This document shows, one piece after another, positions 24,573 to 35,847 of a stretch of 64,000 nt of DNA. The notes beneath the pieces were generated by a model that ran no database searches, was not told where the DNA came from, and was given only the letters and a program-made list of their open reading frames with translations. The translations under genes and the position numbers were made by a program. Source of the stretch: Warburgia ugandensis (Eukaryota; Streptophyta; Magnoliopsida; Canellales; Canellaceae); NCBI GenBank assembly GCA_035236585.1, contig CP141128.1, positions 37,430,684 through 37,494,683 of the forward strand. The letters are read 5' to 3'. The first letter of the stretch is position 1. Each line of letters starts with the position of its first letter.

Positions 24573-24597
24573 TTTAAAAGTTCCTTGTGTAGTAGTG
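24573..24597 (-). repeat. CACTA 3' terminal inverted repeat
   Basis: The plus strand ends TTTAAAAGTTCCTTG and then TGTAGTAGTG. Its reverse complement shares the first ten bases and the CTTTTAAA at offset 18 with the 1,565 terminus. The flanking att at 24,598-24,600 compares with aat at 1,562-1,564. Confidence 0.7.
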
Positions 24598-24600
24598 ATT

Positions 24601-25649
24601 CGTATGGAACATGAGGCTAAATATAGATGAATGTTTTCCCAACTAAGCAAGGGGTGAGAACATGAGGAAGTGGCCCTAGGGTTAAGAATTGAATGAGGAT
24701 AGTTAGGTGGAAGATGAATTAGCAAGATGATGTCATAAACATGACATAAGAGAGAGATAAGAAGCATGGGTTGGCTAGTTTCTAATGTGGAAAAGGATAT
24801 AGGTGTCTTTTTCCTAGAAGGAAGGTGGAGCTCTTTCCCTTCTAATTTTGTTTTGGTTGGTGGAAAGTTAAGGAATTAGGTATGGAATAAGGTTTAGGAA
24901 ATATGTATAAAGATTTAGGGTTTTATATAGGAAACCACTTGATTATCAATTAGAAAAGTGAGCGGGGGGGGGGGGGGTTTCTCCTCTTGGATGGTTGCTC
25001 CCTCCTTAACTTCAAAACCCTAATAAGATGGGTGGATTAGGGTTATAAAATGGATTACAAAGTGGGTTTTTCTCACTTTATGGGTCCCTTAATGCATGAT
25101 CATTTACCTTTTACATTAATCTCACAAAATCCCTTAAAAATCACACTCTTAACATAGGAAAGTTGCTTGAATTGATGCTCCAATTGTGTGACTCCATGTG
25201 GCACTCCTCCTTGGCTTGATGGCTCACTTTGATGGTTCATTCCTTGGTGGCTTTAATGGCTTCAATGGTTGGCTTTAAGGCTTGAGTAGCTTGTATGATT
25301 TATCACCCTTTTCCATGGCTTTTATGGTTAAGGCGGCTTGAATAGATCCCATGCAAAGGTGGTGGAAATGTATAACTTACTTCATGGGCCCACTTGGTGA
25401 CCTTTAGCTTATTTGATTGCATCCATTGCTCATCCTTGACCTTGGTCTCATGTTGGATTGATGACTTTTAGGCTTTGACTCCATCTTTTGATCCTGGTCT
25501 TCAATATTCATCTTGATCAATTTCGACCACCGAAAAATCTAATTAAATCCTAGAAAAATATGATTAATCACATACTTACCTTAGATTAGCCTCTGCACCT
25601 AGAAAATATCAAAAAATTTCTTTATTAGGTCAAATATGCATGTGTTACA
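24601..25649 (-). mobile_element. Possible U3/5' part of the Athila-like LTR
   Basis: On the minus strand this would start TGTAACACATGCATATTTG (from 25,649) and include a TATA box CCTATATAAAACCCTA near 24,940. It could be the other part of the LTR whose 3' end lies at 51-1,564, separated by the CACTA insertion. No coding sequence is seen. There is a G14 homopolymer at 24,964-24,977. The link rests on orientation and position only. Confidence 0.25.
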
Positions 25650-26260
25650 AATTTTGGTCTAAAAACCCTAATTTACTCCTATAAGTTATAATACATGGGC
25701 AACTAATTCAATGGTTTTTATGCAAAATTAGACACTTATTAGTAATCATGATCTAAGGGCAATGAATGAAGCATTGAAAAGATCAAAATCCGAGCCACCT
25801 TTCCCATGTTGAAAATTCATTACAAAACCCTAAGGAAAGGAAGATGTCAACCACCCATCTTCATCCAATGAACCATGCATCTTAGGGTTTGTAAAAACAA
25901 AACACATACACCCATGTGTATTCCATGCACCCTCCTCCACTTTAGGACATTTTAATTTTGAATCCCACTAGATTCCCTCACTTCCTTTCCATTTCTTTCT
26001 CTTTTCTTCCATTGATTTCCATTTCCACTTATTTCATACCGTCCCATTAGGTTCTTTCCTTTTCTTTTATTCTTATCATCTTCCATTTTTTATGAAACTA
26101 TGCCACATGAAAAAGACACCTCCTCGCCCTTAATCCACTTACTAAATCCCACCAAACTTCCTTCCTTCCCTCCTAAGCTACCCCTTTCCCTTTCTTTTCT
26201 ATTTCTTTCCTTTCTTATCTTTTTCTTTTCTTTTCATCGTATTTCTTTATCTTTCATTCC

Positions 26261-26303
<43 letters not shown>

Positions 26304-28071
26304 GTCATGCCTCCTTCATCTAGCCCTCCATTCCATTCTAATTATGTGGCTGAATATCAATCATTCACTTCCCTTGACTCCCACTCTAGAAACTTATAAA
26401 TAGTGGTATTATGAATGAGTTTAGGATCATTCAACTTTCCCTAGAGTTCAAGGCCAAAGCTAGGAGAAATAGAGGGAGGATCCAAGTTCCCTTTAAAGCA
26501 TTAATTTTTAAATCCTTTGAAGATAAAGGTAAGGTCTCAAAATTCCAATTCCCTTCTCACTTATTTTTCTTTTTCTTTCTCTTCGATCTTCTATTCCTTT
26601 TACTGATCAAAATCTAGCATGCATTCACTTAGGATTTTGTTTGGTTAGATTGCTCATGCATAGCACGCATCATACATGTCTCATTAGTTTGACACATACC
26701 ATAGTTGTAGATCTTCCTTGGTTTTTCATGCAAATTTTCTCACTTTTCGTTGCTTTATAGTTCATGTATAGCATCTTTCATCTTAGAATAGTATATGAGG
26801 ATCTCCATGTTTTTCCTTTCATTAATCTAGTTTTTCATGCATTTAGACCTTAGTAATTACATGCATTCCATCCAATTTGAACAAATGCGTCTTTTTTTTA
26901 TTTTACACTCATGCTTGCCTTTTAGTTTCCTTAGGTTGCATCCATGGTAATTTTATGAGTTACCTTTGCTTCCTTAAGTTATCATTTACTTAGTAGATCA
27001 TGTTTATATCATAAATTTTCATTTAGCATCTTTACTTTCCATGCTTTAAGAACTTTCTTAATAGAAGTTAGGTAGTTTCTAATTTTAGAACTTATGCTTA
27101 ATTCTTAGATCTTTCTTTTATTAGCTTTCGCTAACTTTCCATTTTTCTTTCCATATGTTTTAGGATTACTTTAGAACCATTTTTGAAACCAATTGCATGT
27201 TAGATTCTTAGATTTAGCAATTTCCTTGTTAAGAAACATGCACTTTCCTAATTTAAAACTCATGTTTAGCTTAGTTTTACTTTCTAATGTCTTTTGCATA
27301 CATTATAGGATTAATTGAGAAATCCTATACATGTTAGTTTCTTTGATATAGCATGCATTTATCATTTAAAAATCCATGCATAGCATCATAATTTCAAGCA
27401 TCTTAGTTCACATCATCATCCACACCCTTCTCTTTCTACTTTTAGTAGTCACACACACATGCTTAATGACAAGCATGGTGTCTTGCCATGCTATATTCAA
27501 TTCATCCTCCACTCCCATATCTCACACTTTCATTTACCTTTACTCTCACAACCTCTTAACATCTTTGTATTTCCATTCACTTTCTAATTTCATAATATGA
27601 CACACCCACTTTCTAAATTTAGATTTCTTACATAGTTACATGATTAGTTAGATTATGCATTCATGCATCATTCTTCTATCTCTTCTTTCTACTTCCTTTT
27701 AATGGAGTTGGAATAAGGAAATGAAAATATTATTATGTATTTTTATGGCAATAAGGGTACTTTCTAATTTCTTAAGTAAGGTTGGTAACATCCAAATCTG
27801 TCTATAAAGGCACCTATATTCTAGCTAAGTGCTTCATGTTGAAGGGTAGGGTTACACCACATACCTATCTCTTACTTCATCTCCTAAGGCTAAAATTGGT
27901 GAGTCCCAATCTAAGGGCCACTGTCTCCTCTTGCTTGCCCAAATTTGAAGGACCTTTACTTGCTTTCCTTTCTTTCATTGTTTATATAAAAAAGCCTTGT
28001 AAATTTTCCATTATTGAAATACTTCTTTTGCTTTCTTAGTTACTCCGTTCCTTACATTAATTCTTAGTTAG
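25650..28071. other. Pyrimidine-rich unassigned region
   Basis: CT-rich sequence contains an (AT)n run (26,273-26,299) and a TATA-like CTTATAAATAG near 26,391. There is also a short LTR-like tail at about 27,960-28,030, containing TATAAAAAAGCCTTGTAAAT and then ATTATTGAAATA, which resembles the transcribed part of small plant LTRs. Open frames here are bias-driven. It directly abuts the truncated 5' LTR of element C. Confidence 0.4.
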
Positions 28072-28844
28072 TAGGCCCCGTTGAGGCTATGACCGAGTGT
28101 CCTCAAGTACCCGGGGATCACACGGCGAGGAGATCGTGGGCATAGTTGGACCCTATGGTTTCATGGACTTATTTGCATTGCATATGGCATGATATGAGGT
28201 TGGTCGACCATACCATGATAGATATCCATGAGTTGAATTCAATGAAGCATCTTATGCATATCATAATGTTATGATATATATGATACTTTCGATTTGGATT
28301 ATGTGATCCTTTAAGTCGTTAGTATTTCGGTTTGACAATGGTTCTTAATTCCGATCTTGAACATGAGTGTTCAACCATGCACATATTTTGAAAGAGCATA
28401 TGATTTTAAACATCTCATGCATTATAAAACTAGTAGTGATGGACTCCTACTGAGTATAGTATATACTCACCCTATCCTTAACATTTTTCAGGATAATTCC
28501 ATCCACAAGTAGAGGACATCTATGTTAGTGCTACGAGCAAGTGAATCAAAAAGGAAACAATTATACATATAAGTAAATTCTCAACCCTTTGGACATGTAG
28601 TTGTATTCATTTACAGTTGGCCTGTGTGTTGTGACTGGATAGATCTGGAAAAAACACTTATGATTTCTAAAGCTTTTCAAAAACTACCTTGGTTGTTGTG
28701 AAAGCAAATGACACTCGGGGTTTTCAAATTGAATTTCAAATAAAAGATTTTTCCACTGCACTGCATTGTTTTTCAAATAAGGATCCCGCCTTAAGAATTT
28801 AGATTTTTCATTTAAAAATGCATGAGAAAACCCGGGTCATCACA
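28072..28844 (+). repeat. 5' LTR of element C, 5'-truncated
   Basis: It aligns with 33,567-34,344 from TAGGCCCCGTTGAGGCTATG onward. Upstream of 28,072 all similarity to the 3' LTR stops abruptly. It keeps the hairpin TGAGTATA-GTA-TATACTCA (28,451-28,469). Confidence 0.9.
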
Positions 28845-28846
28845 GT

Positions 28847-28860
28847 TGGTATCAGAGCCC
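28847..28860 (+). other. tRNA-iMet primer-binding site of element C
   Basis: TGGTATCAGAGCCC lies two bases after the LTR end. It is complementary to the 3' end of plant initiator-Met tRNA, the usual primer of Ty3 chromoviruses and Copia elements. Confidence 0.93.
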
Positions 28861-28889
28861 AGGTTTTATCCTTTCACAACCAAATTCAA

Positions 28890-31690
28890 AGATGTCCAAG
28901 GGTCATAGACAATAGAGAAAATCAAGAAGAAGTAAGATGAAAAGGAGAAGTAGAGATGACTACTTCTATTTGAGGATTACACTATTAATGCTCAAGGCAT
29001 GTCACCATAAATGAATAGGTGAAACACAGCTTGGTTTAACAAATAATTAGGCAGAGGATAGTGCAACCCTTATCCAAAATCTATTCTTAGACGACTTAAG
29101 GATTAAGGATTGTTGTGTGGTGCAAATATGAAAACTCATATATGGATCATATTATGATGAATGAAGATGTTAGTGGACTTGTTAGTAGATTAATCTCACT
29201 AAAGGTGAGAAAATCAAAGAGCCTAGATGCCTATCTTACCATCATAAAGAATATCAGAATATGAGTACACTATCACAAGGATATGATATAAGTATGATAG
29301 GGGATGTAAAAGACAGACTTTGAAGATTTCAATGAGAATCTAAGAGGGATGAGAATGCAAGAGAATATTAGGAAATAACTGTGACTCGTACTAGATCACA
29401 AAGGTATGGAGCCTGAAAGACTTAGCTCAATTTTGGATACCTTAATTGGAGTCTTATGAAGAGTAAAGTGCTATTGAATAATAATTACCTGAGTATTATG
29501 GAGCAAATCAGAAGATGTATACAAGTGACAGATTATGTGAATAAGAGAAACATAACACGAATTTGATAAGGAAATGAATTCGATCGAGCTTTCAAAAGAT
29601 TTTGATGATAATACTAAGGATGATAATAGATTGATCCTAACATAGCATGATCAAAACATCAATGCCATTACTAAGACATTGTATGAATTTTTTTTGAGGC
29701 TATAGGCAATTGAGGATTTCAATGATCTTAAGACAATTTACAATTTCTAAGAAGCATTCAGTTTATCATATCTAATAAGTAAAGGAGTAGATGCAGTATC
29801 GATTATATGCAACAAAGCACATGAAGACATTGATCCAGGTGGACCAAATGAGGATTTTGAAGAAAAGAGAGAAAGAGATAGAGATGTAACTATAAGTATT
29901 CAATGAATATTGAATAATCAAAAGAAGAAGATCATGACTCTATGAAGATACATACAATTCTATCATCTTGAATCCTATAGGAAGGAAGATCAAACAAATG
30001 TAAAGGAATAATACTAGGTGAGTTGATGATCTTATTGTAAAAGAGTATAAGAGAGAGGAAGCATATGGGGTTTAAGACTTTGAGTAGAGTATCGAATTTC
30101 AGAAGATCATGTGACAAGAAATTTTCAAAGAAGAATGGCGACCAACTAGAAGTTAAACTTCTACAAATAGTTTAATATCAATTAGATTCTTATCAGATCC
30201 ATTAGCTTATGAGGAACACCAATGGATATGGTCCATAAAAAGAAAAATTTGGTGATATCCTACCTTGCCACTACATGAGTGAATAAAGTAATTAAGTTGG
30301 GACAGTAACTTGTCCATTTAGCAATAGGGTACCATCAAGGATCAAATTGATATCTTGCTATCATAAATTTGGAAGACCAAAAATCTTAAGACCATTATTT
30401 AGTCATTACCTTTAGAGTATTGTTGACTAAATAAAGGTATCCCACCCTAATTAATCAAGTATGTTAGTATCTATGAGTTAGTAGTCGAAGTTATATACTC
30501 AGAAGGATGTTATAAGTCTTTAGACTTGAGTTTTCTTGGAAAGAAGTACTTGTTAAAATAAGTCAATTGAGGGTATGAGGTCAATTAATGAGAACAGTTG
30601 CATCTGAGATAGGAGCAAAAACAAGAAGTGATCTAAATAAATGGGAAACATTTTTTAAACCTTAATGGCTACCATGACAAGGTAAAGAAATTACTTTGAG
30701 TTTGAAAAATACTGCTGACTTGGATTGAAAAAGAAGGCAAATAAGTATTGATCACTTTAGAGGCCCTTGAGCTTATGACATAGATATATCTGGAAAGAGA
30801 TCAATAGGTAATCAAATAAAGTCTTTCTATGTCTAAGAAAATGTTTATGCTTACCTGAGTATTGTTAAACTTGTTGAGTTAACAACTTCAGTACAATTTG
30901 ATATAATCGCTATTGAAGGAGAATTATTGCTACTATAAGCTAAGTATGAGAAGGCACTTGACGGATAAAATAAGGAGGCACTTGAAAAAAATAAAATTTG
31001 AGGAATTGAGAAAATCACCACTTATGAGGATACCTCCTAACAATACAGACTGCATGGTTGACGAAAAAGCCTTGGTAAAAGATTGAACAATATATTGATA
31101 TAGGGAATGGAAGGAGAAAGTTGAGGCGGCCAGCACATTATAAGGTAAGATTTGATGTTACGTTGCCTTTAGACAAATAGTTAGTTATTATGAGTATATA
31201 CCAAAAATCAATTGAAGGAATTTCTTAAGGACTAACCCTACTACATTGAGTATAGAACTTTTTGGACTTGTGGATGATGGAAGAGATCACTAGATGAAAA
31301 GGATTATCCTATGATATTCAAAATAGGAGAAATAAGATAATATGATCTCAAATAAGTATGGAGTAATTTATACATGAATAAAGAAGCATGATCTTACGAG
31401 GAGACTATCCTATACATGATGAGATAAGTATAGGAATCTAAGGATTTCGAGATAAATGAAGTACCGCTAGAAATCGGTATTGTTAAACTAGCACGTATGA
31501 GAGTATGCATCAGAGTACACAGCAAAAGCGGCTCTTATAGGTGAAGCCTTGTAGGAGGAACAATAGGAATGATAAATTGAGAATGAGCCTAGATTTGATT
31601 CCCAAGGGGGAGAATGCATTCACCAAGAAGTTATCTAAGAGACAAATACCAAGAAGATGATAATTTATGAAATTTAGAGGACAAAATTCT
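28890..31690 (+). pseudogene. Decayed gag-pol region of element C
   Basis: About 2.8 kb lies where 4-5 kb of gag-pol is expected, so large deletions have occurred. There is no open frame of note. A gag-like start may be ATGTCCAAGGGTCATAGACA near 28,891. A reverse-transcriptase-like stretch is visible at about 30,310-30,470 in patchwork frames (GYHQ, then HYLVITFRVLLT, where intact elements read HYEFLVMPFGLTNAP). The tail GAGGACAAAATTCTTTTAAG (31,677-31,696) matches the usual end of Ty3 pol leading into the polypurine tract. Protease and integrase could not be placed. Confidence 0.55.
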
Positions 31691-32133
31691 TTTAAGGTGG
31701 TAATAATATAATGACTCCAATTTTGTAACATTTAAAATCCCAAGATAGCAATGAAAAGTTCAGTTTTTTAAGATAAGGGCATTTTGGTCATTTCACTATT
31801 TACCTTGACTGAACCCAGAAATTTGGCCCTGAAAATGATACCACTAGGTGCATCTCTGAAAAAGGAATCCAACAACACCAAAATCACCCAAAACGGAGTT
31901 AAAATGAGTAAGTTATGGCCTTTGAAGTTCAGGGGCAAAAATATAATTTTTACAAAAAAACAGATTTAGCCTGCAAAACACAGGGGCCCGTTTTGATACG
32001 GGCACCCTTCATCTTCAACCCCCTAGAGGGTTCTAGAATGGCGGTGATTGGAGGAGAAATCACCGCCATTCTGGAGGTTTCTCCACCGCCATTCAAGGGC
32101 GGTGAGAGCCCCCTCCAAAACCCTCTTATAGCT

Positions 32134-32143
32134 CTATAAATAG
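32134..32143 (+). promoter_or_regulatory. TATA box of LTR C
   Basis: CTATAAATAG lies in the centre of an inverted repeat AGCTCTAT-AA-ATAGAGCT. A purine-rich leader follows and then CCAGGTATG, a possible splice donor, about 100 bp downstream. Confidence 0.6.
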
Positions 32144-32394
32144 AGCTCTTGGGCGCCTCTAATGGCAGCCCAACAGCTTGAGAAAAACCCATTTTGGAGA
32201 AGCAACCAAGAGGAGAAACGAGGAGAAAAACCCAGCAACGAGCCAGGTATGCCCAAGATCCCTCAAAACCCTTCTTCACAGTAGTCCTAGGCTCAGTTTC
32301 CTTAAGTTTTTGTATGAAAAATCATGCAAAATAGAGCCCTGGAGATCACCAAGGACCCAGGGACGATCCCTGGGCTGCACTGGTTCGAACCAGG

Positions 32395-32660
32395 GTGTCC
32401 TGAGGACGCCCCGGTCTCCCAACGAATGAAATGTTCCAGACAGAACGTAACGCGTCGACTACGTTCGAGAAAACCAAACGGGCGCGTCCGGGGATGCGCT
32501 CGCAAAAGGGAAAGACGGGCGCGAAATCCAGCGCGTCTGCAAACGCACCCATTGGGGCACATGCCACTGACACGCAACGCACTAACATTCCAGATTTTCC
32601 ACTTCTTAAAGCCTGCTGGGGCGCATGTCGCTGACGCGCAGCGCCCTAGCATTCTGTATT
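32395..32660 (+). other. CpG-rich block with 64-bp tandem duplication in LTR C
   Basis: CG is frequent (CGCGTCGAC, GGGCGCGTCCGGGG, GACGGGCGCG). GGGGCACATGCCACTGACAC at 32,554 recurs as GGGGCGCATGTCGCTGACGC at 32,618, and the similarity runs on to AACATTC/AGCATTC. The overlapping open frames on both strands follow from the base composition. Confidence 0.75.
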
Positions 32661-34344
32661 TTCACTCTTAAAGACTTTATGTACATGTGATACTAAAAAG
32701 CTTATAACTTGAGATCTAGAGCTCCGATTGAAGAGCCACAAAAGGCGTTATGTCCGTGTCGATGACACGGACACACTTAAAATATAAAATCCCTGATCAA
32801 GGCCCAATCAAAGGTGAGCATGACCCTTAGAATAGGATGGTGGCGCGTGGCCACTAGACCTTTGGAAAACTGATGATACCAAGGCCCAATTAGGACCTTA
32901 GGACACCCATAGGCATAGTGATGAACCCTTAATGCCTAAGTAATAAGACCAATCACTCTAAAACCTATAAAAGATAGGCCAAACTAACCTTGATTCCCCA
33001 AACCATGTTCAGGAGCATACAAGGACAAAGGGGTTAGCGCGACCTAACCAGGTAGGTGCTCTATCACTACTAGACTTTTTAAAAGAACCATGATTGTTTT
33101 GAGAATACATGTTTTAAGTATATGATTTGTTTAGCATGACTTAATTCAGCATACATGTGATAAATGCTTTATGCATAGACATGTTTTGTAAATAATTGCA
33201 TATACATTATGCATAGATATGTTTTGCAAATAATTGCATACATTACATGATTTGTGAGCATTAAGTTCTTGCAAAAATTGCATGTCCCTAAGGGTTACCA
33301 AAAGACGCTGGAGTGCCGAGGGCCAGGCAATTGTGAGGGACCCAAAGAGGACAGGTTTTGAAAAAAGAGAGGTTTTCACTTGTTTGATCTGATTATGGTT
33401 TGGGCTGATAAGCTCGTGGGGGCTATGCCGAGAGGTTTGGGTTGGCCTCCAGCCTCTACCACTATTGGGTGGATGGGTACCACGCCCAAAAAGGGCAACG
33501 TCCCTACGTCGACTACATGTAGTACAGGGGGCTACCACTGGTGTCACGGCACTGGGTCGACGTGTCATAGGCCCCATTGAGGCTATGACCGAGTGTCCTT
33601 AGGTACCCGGAGACCACACGGGGAGGAGGTCGTGGGCATAGTTGACCCTATGGTTTCGTGGACTTATTTGCATTGCATATGGCATGATATGAGGTTGGTC
33701 AACCATACCATGATAGATATCCATGAGTTGGATTCAATGAAGCATCTTATGCATATCATAATGTTATGATAAATATATATGATACTTTCGATTTGGATTA
33801 TGTGATCCTTTAAGTCGTTAGTATTTCGGTTTGACAATGGTTCTTAATTCCGATCTTGAACATGAGTGTTCAACCATGCGCATATTTTGAAAGAGCATAT
33901 GATTTTAAACATCTCATGCATTATAAAACTAGTAGTGATGGACTCCTACTGAGTATAGTATATACTCACCCTATCCTTAACATTTTTTAGGATAATTCCA
34001 TCCACAAGTAGAGGACATCTATGTTAGTGCTACGAGCAAGTGAATCAAAAAGGAAACAATTATACATGTAAGTAAATTCTCAACCCTTTGGACATGTAAT
34101 TATATTCATTTACAATTGGGCTGTGTGCTGTGATTGGATAGATCTAAGGAAAAACACTTATGATTTCTAAAGCTTTTCAAAAACTACCTTGGTTGTTGTG
34201 AAAGCAAATGACACTCAAGGTTTTCAAATTGAATTTCAAATAAAAGATTTTTTCGCTGCATTGCATTGTTTTTCAAATAGGGATCCCACCTTAGGAATTT
34301 AGATTTTTCATTTAAAAATGCATGAGAAAACCTGGGTCGTCACA

Positions 34345-35590
34345 GATACTTTATACAAGTGTTGTCTTCAAGAAGATGATGGAAAAATCTAGATAATGAG
34401 GTGTCATGATACTGCATAATCAAGTCATGTGACATTATGGAAGTCAAGAGACATGATCAAGTTTCATATGGCCACATGACCTAGACAGCTAGCAAAAAAA
34501 ATATAAAATGTTGCAATCTAATTAGCTTGCAGCATCCCTTGGAAGCCTTCTATAAAAGGGTGTCATCTAAGAGAAAAAGGAGAAGGCAAGGGTCCTTGTG
34601 AGAAAGGGAAGGCTCATGGCAAGTAATGTTATGCCCTTGAGAAGATTGGGTCACTCTTAAAAATCCCTCTCTAAGTTTTCGTAGGCCCAAATTAGAAAAC
34701 TTTGTTTGAGGGTAAAAGAGTGAGATATCTTCTCACCTTACCCTAATGAGAGTTCAAATTTAAGTTTTATAAGGAGGAGTCACTTCTGGAGTATTCCTCA
34801 TAGATGGAATTCTCTATATTGGTTTTATAGGATTATGGTCATCTCCTTTCTCTATAGAGTCAAGTATAATTTTCTTTCTTTTCTCTTTAAATTTTTAGTT
34901 TTTCTTGAATTAGAGTAGCTTATATAGAATAGAAGTTTAGTTCTTTCATTCTTTTACCATAGATTTCTTACTTTGTAATATAGATTTTAGTAGAATAGTG
35001 TAAAGTTTTTCCTAGAGGAGAGGAGAAGGATAGGAACTAGTCTCCTTCCTTGCCTTAGGATTCTTTTAGCTTGGTTAATGGTGCTCACTGCTCTGATACG
35101 ACGAGGGAATTTGCTATAAAAAGCATGAGAGAGACATTTGCTTCTTGGCCTACTTTGATCATTTAATTATGCCCAATAAAAGGGGGCTTGCTTGGTTTAT
35201 CAAGTAAGAAGGTCCCTTTTTAGGCTACATGTCCTAGTCTATTCTTGTTCTATACATTTCAAGCATCTCATTCCAAATACATAGCATGTTATCTTCCCAA
35301 AATTCTCATGCATTCTAGGGGGGAAAAGCATAGGATGACCACCTACAAGTCTCTCAACCCAAAAATAAGCCTACCTACTCATTTAGAAGAGATTGATACA
35401 TGGATTAAGGGAGGTTAGTGCCTAACACCTTCCAACACATAAGCAATCTACATAAATGATATACGGATATCCACAAGTCACAAAGCCTTTTATCCAAGTG
35501 GTGGCTCCAAGTTGCACGTGACTTATGACCAAAAAGAGGCATGTGGTGTTCAACCCACCCTTCCAAGGTCAATCCAAAATGGGTGCCCAC
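34345..35590. other. Unassigned; possible LTR tail at 35,380-35,590
   Basis: No coding domain is seen. The stretch GGATTAAGGGAGGTTAGTGC and then CTAACACCTTCC (35,402-35,432), with GGTGGCTCCAAG and a final GGGTGCCCACAG (35,581-35,592), resembles the 3' region of non-chromovirus Ty3 (Tat-like) LTRs. The resemblance is from memory and weak. Confidence 0.3.
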
Positions 35591-35714
35591 AGAAGGCCCT
35601 ATGTATCTTAGTTGACTTGTTTTAATTGGTAACTAACTCCTAGGTTACATTGAGACCTTAGAATCTTGGTCAATTTCAATGTATGGCCTAGATTAGAAGT
35701 TGTAATAGGGATCT

Positions 35715-35786
35715 AATATATATATATATATATATATATATTCTTATTAAAAGAGAGAGAGAGTTGTACTCTAAATTAGAAATATT

Positions 35787-35845
<59 letters not shown>
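35715..35845. repeat. Microsatellite cluster (TA)n, (GA)n, (TC)n
   Basis: (TA)n occupies 35,715-35,741, (GA)n about 35,752-35,763 and (TC)n 35,789-35,845. The TC run is about 57 bp. Confidence 0.95.

Positions 35846-35847
<2 letters not shown>

Larger units (their letters stand above)
1565..24597 (+). mobile_element. Large CACTA (En/Spm) DNA transposon, nested and degenerate
   Basis: The left end reads CACTACTACATACGAGG and, at offset 18, CTTTTAAA. The right end, reverse-complemented, reads CACTACTACACAAGGAA and, at the same offset 18, CTTTTAAA: about 20 of the first 25 bases match. Between them, on the same strand and in the usual CACTA order, lie a Tnp2-type transposase and a second gene with Transposase_24 and Ulp1 domains. 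Removing nested solo LTR B (8,353 bp with A1, plus one 5-bp TSD) leaves about 14.7 kb. The 3-bp flanks are aat and att, so the target duplication is imperfect. An alternative is two related CACTA copies lying side by side, because 3'-subterminal repeats also occur internally at 2,690-3,090 and 6,970-7,376. An LTR-like fragment sits at 7,394-8,640. Confidence 0.5.
28072..34344 (+). mobile_element. Ty3 LTR retrotransposon 'C', truncated and degenerate
   Basis: Two direct LTR copies end in AAACCCGGGTCATCACA (28,844) and AAACCTGGGTCGTCACA (34,344). They enclose a tRNA-iMet PBS, about 2.9 kb of decayed gag-pol and a polypurine-like tract. The shared part of the two LTRs (about 775 bp) looks roughly 94% identical by eye. 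The 5' LTR lacks its first 1.9 kb. The terminal motif is shared with family A, suggesting related families of the chromovirus type. Confidence 0.85.
31707..34344 (+). repeat. 3' LTR of element C
   Basis: It starts near TATAATGACTCCAATTTTG (compare TGTAATAACTCCAATTTTTG of family A) and ends GGGTCGTCACA. It contains a TATA box, a CpG-rich block, a 64-bp tandem duplication and the hairpin TGAGTATA-GTA-TATACTCA (33,950-33,968). The start base is uncertain because the 5' LTR lacks this part and no TSD can be checked. Confidence 0.85.

Noticed and set aside
32302-32671. Overlapping open frames of 115-116 codons on both strands
   Set aside because: They lie inside the CpG-rich block of LTR C, where stop codons are rare. 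There is no domain, and the block is a tandemly duplicated LTR segment.
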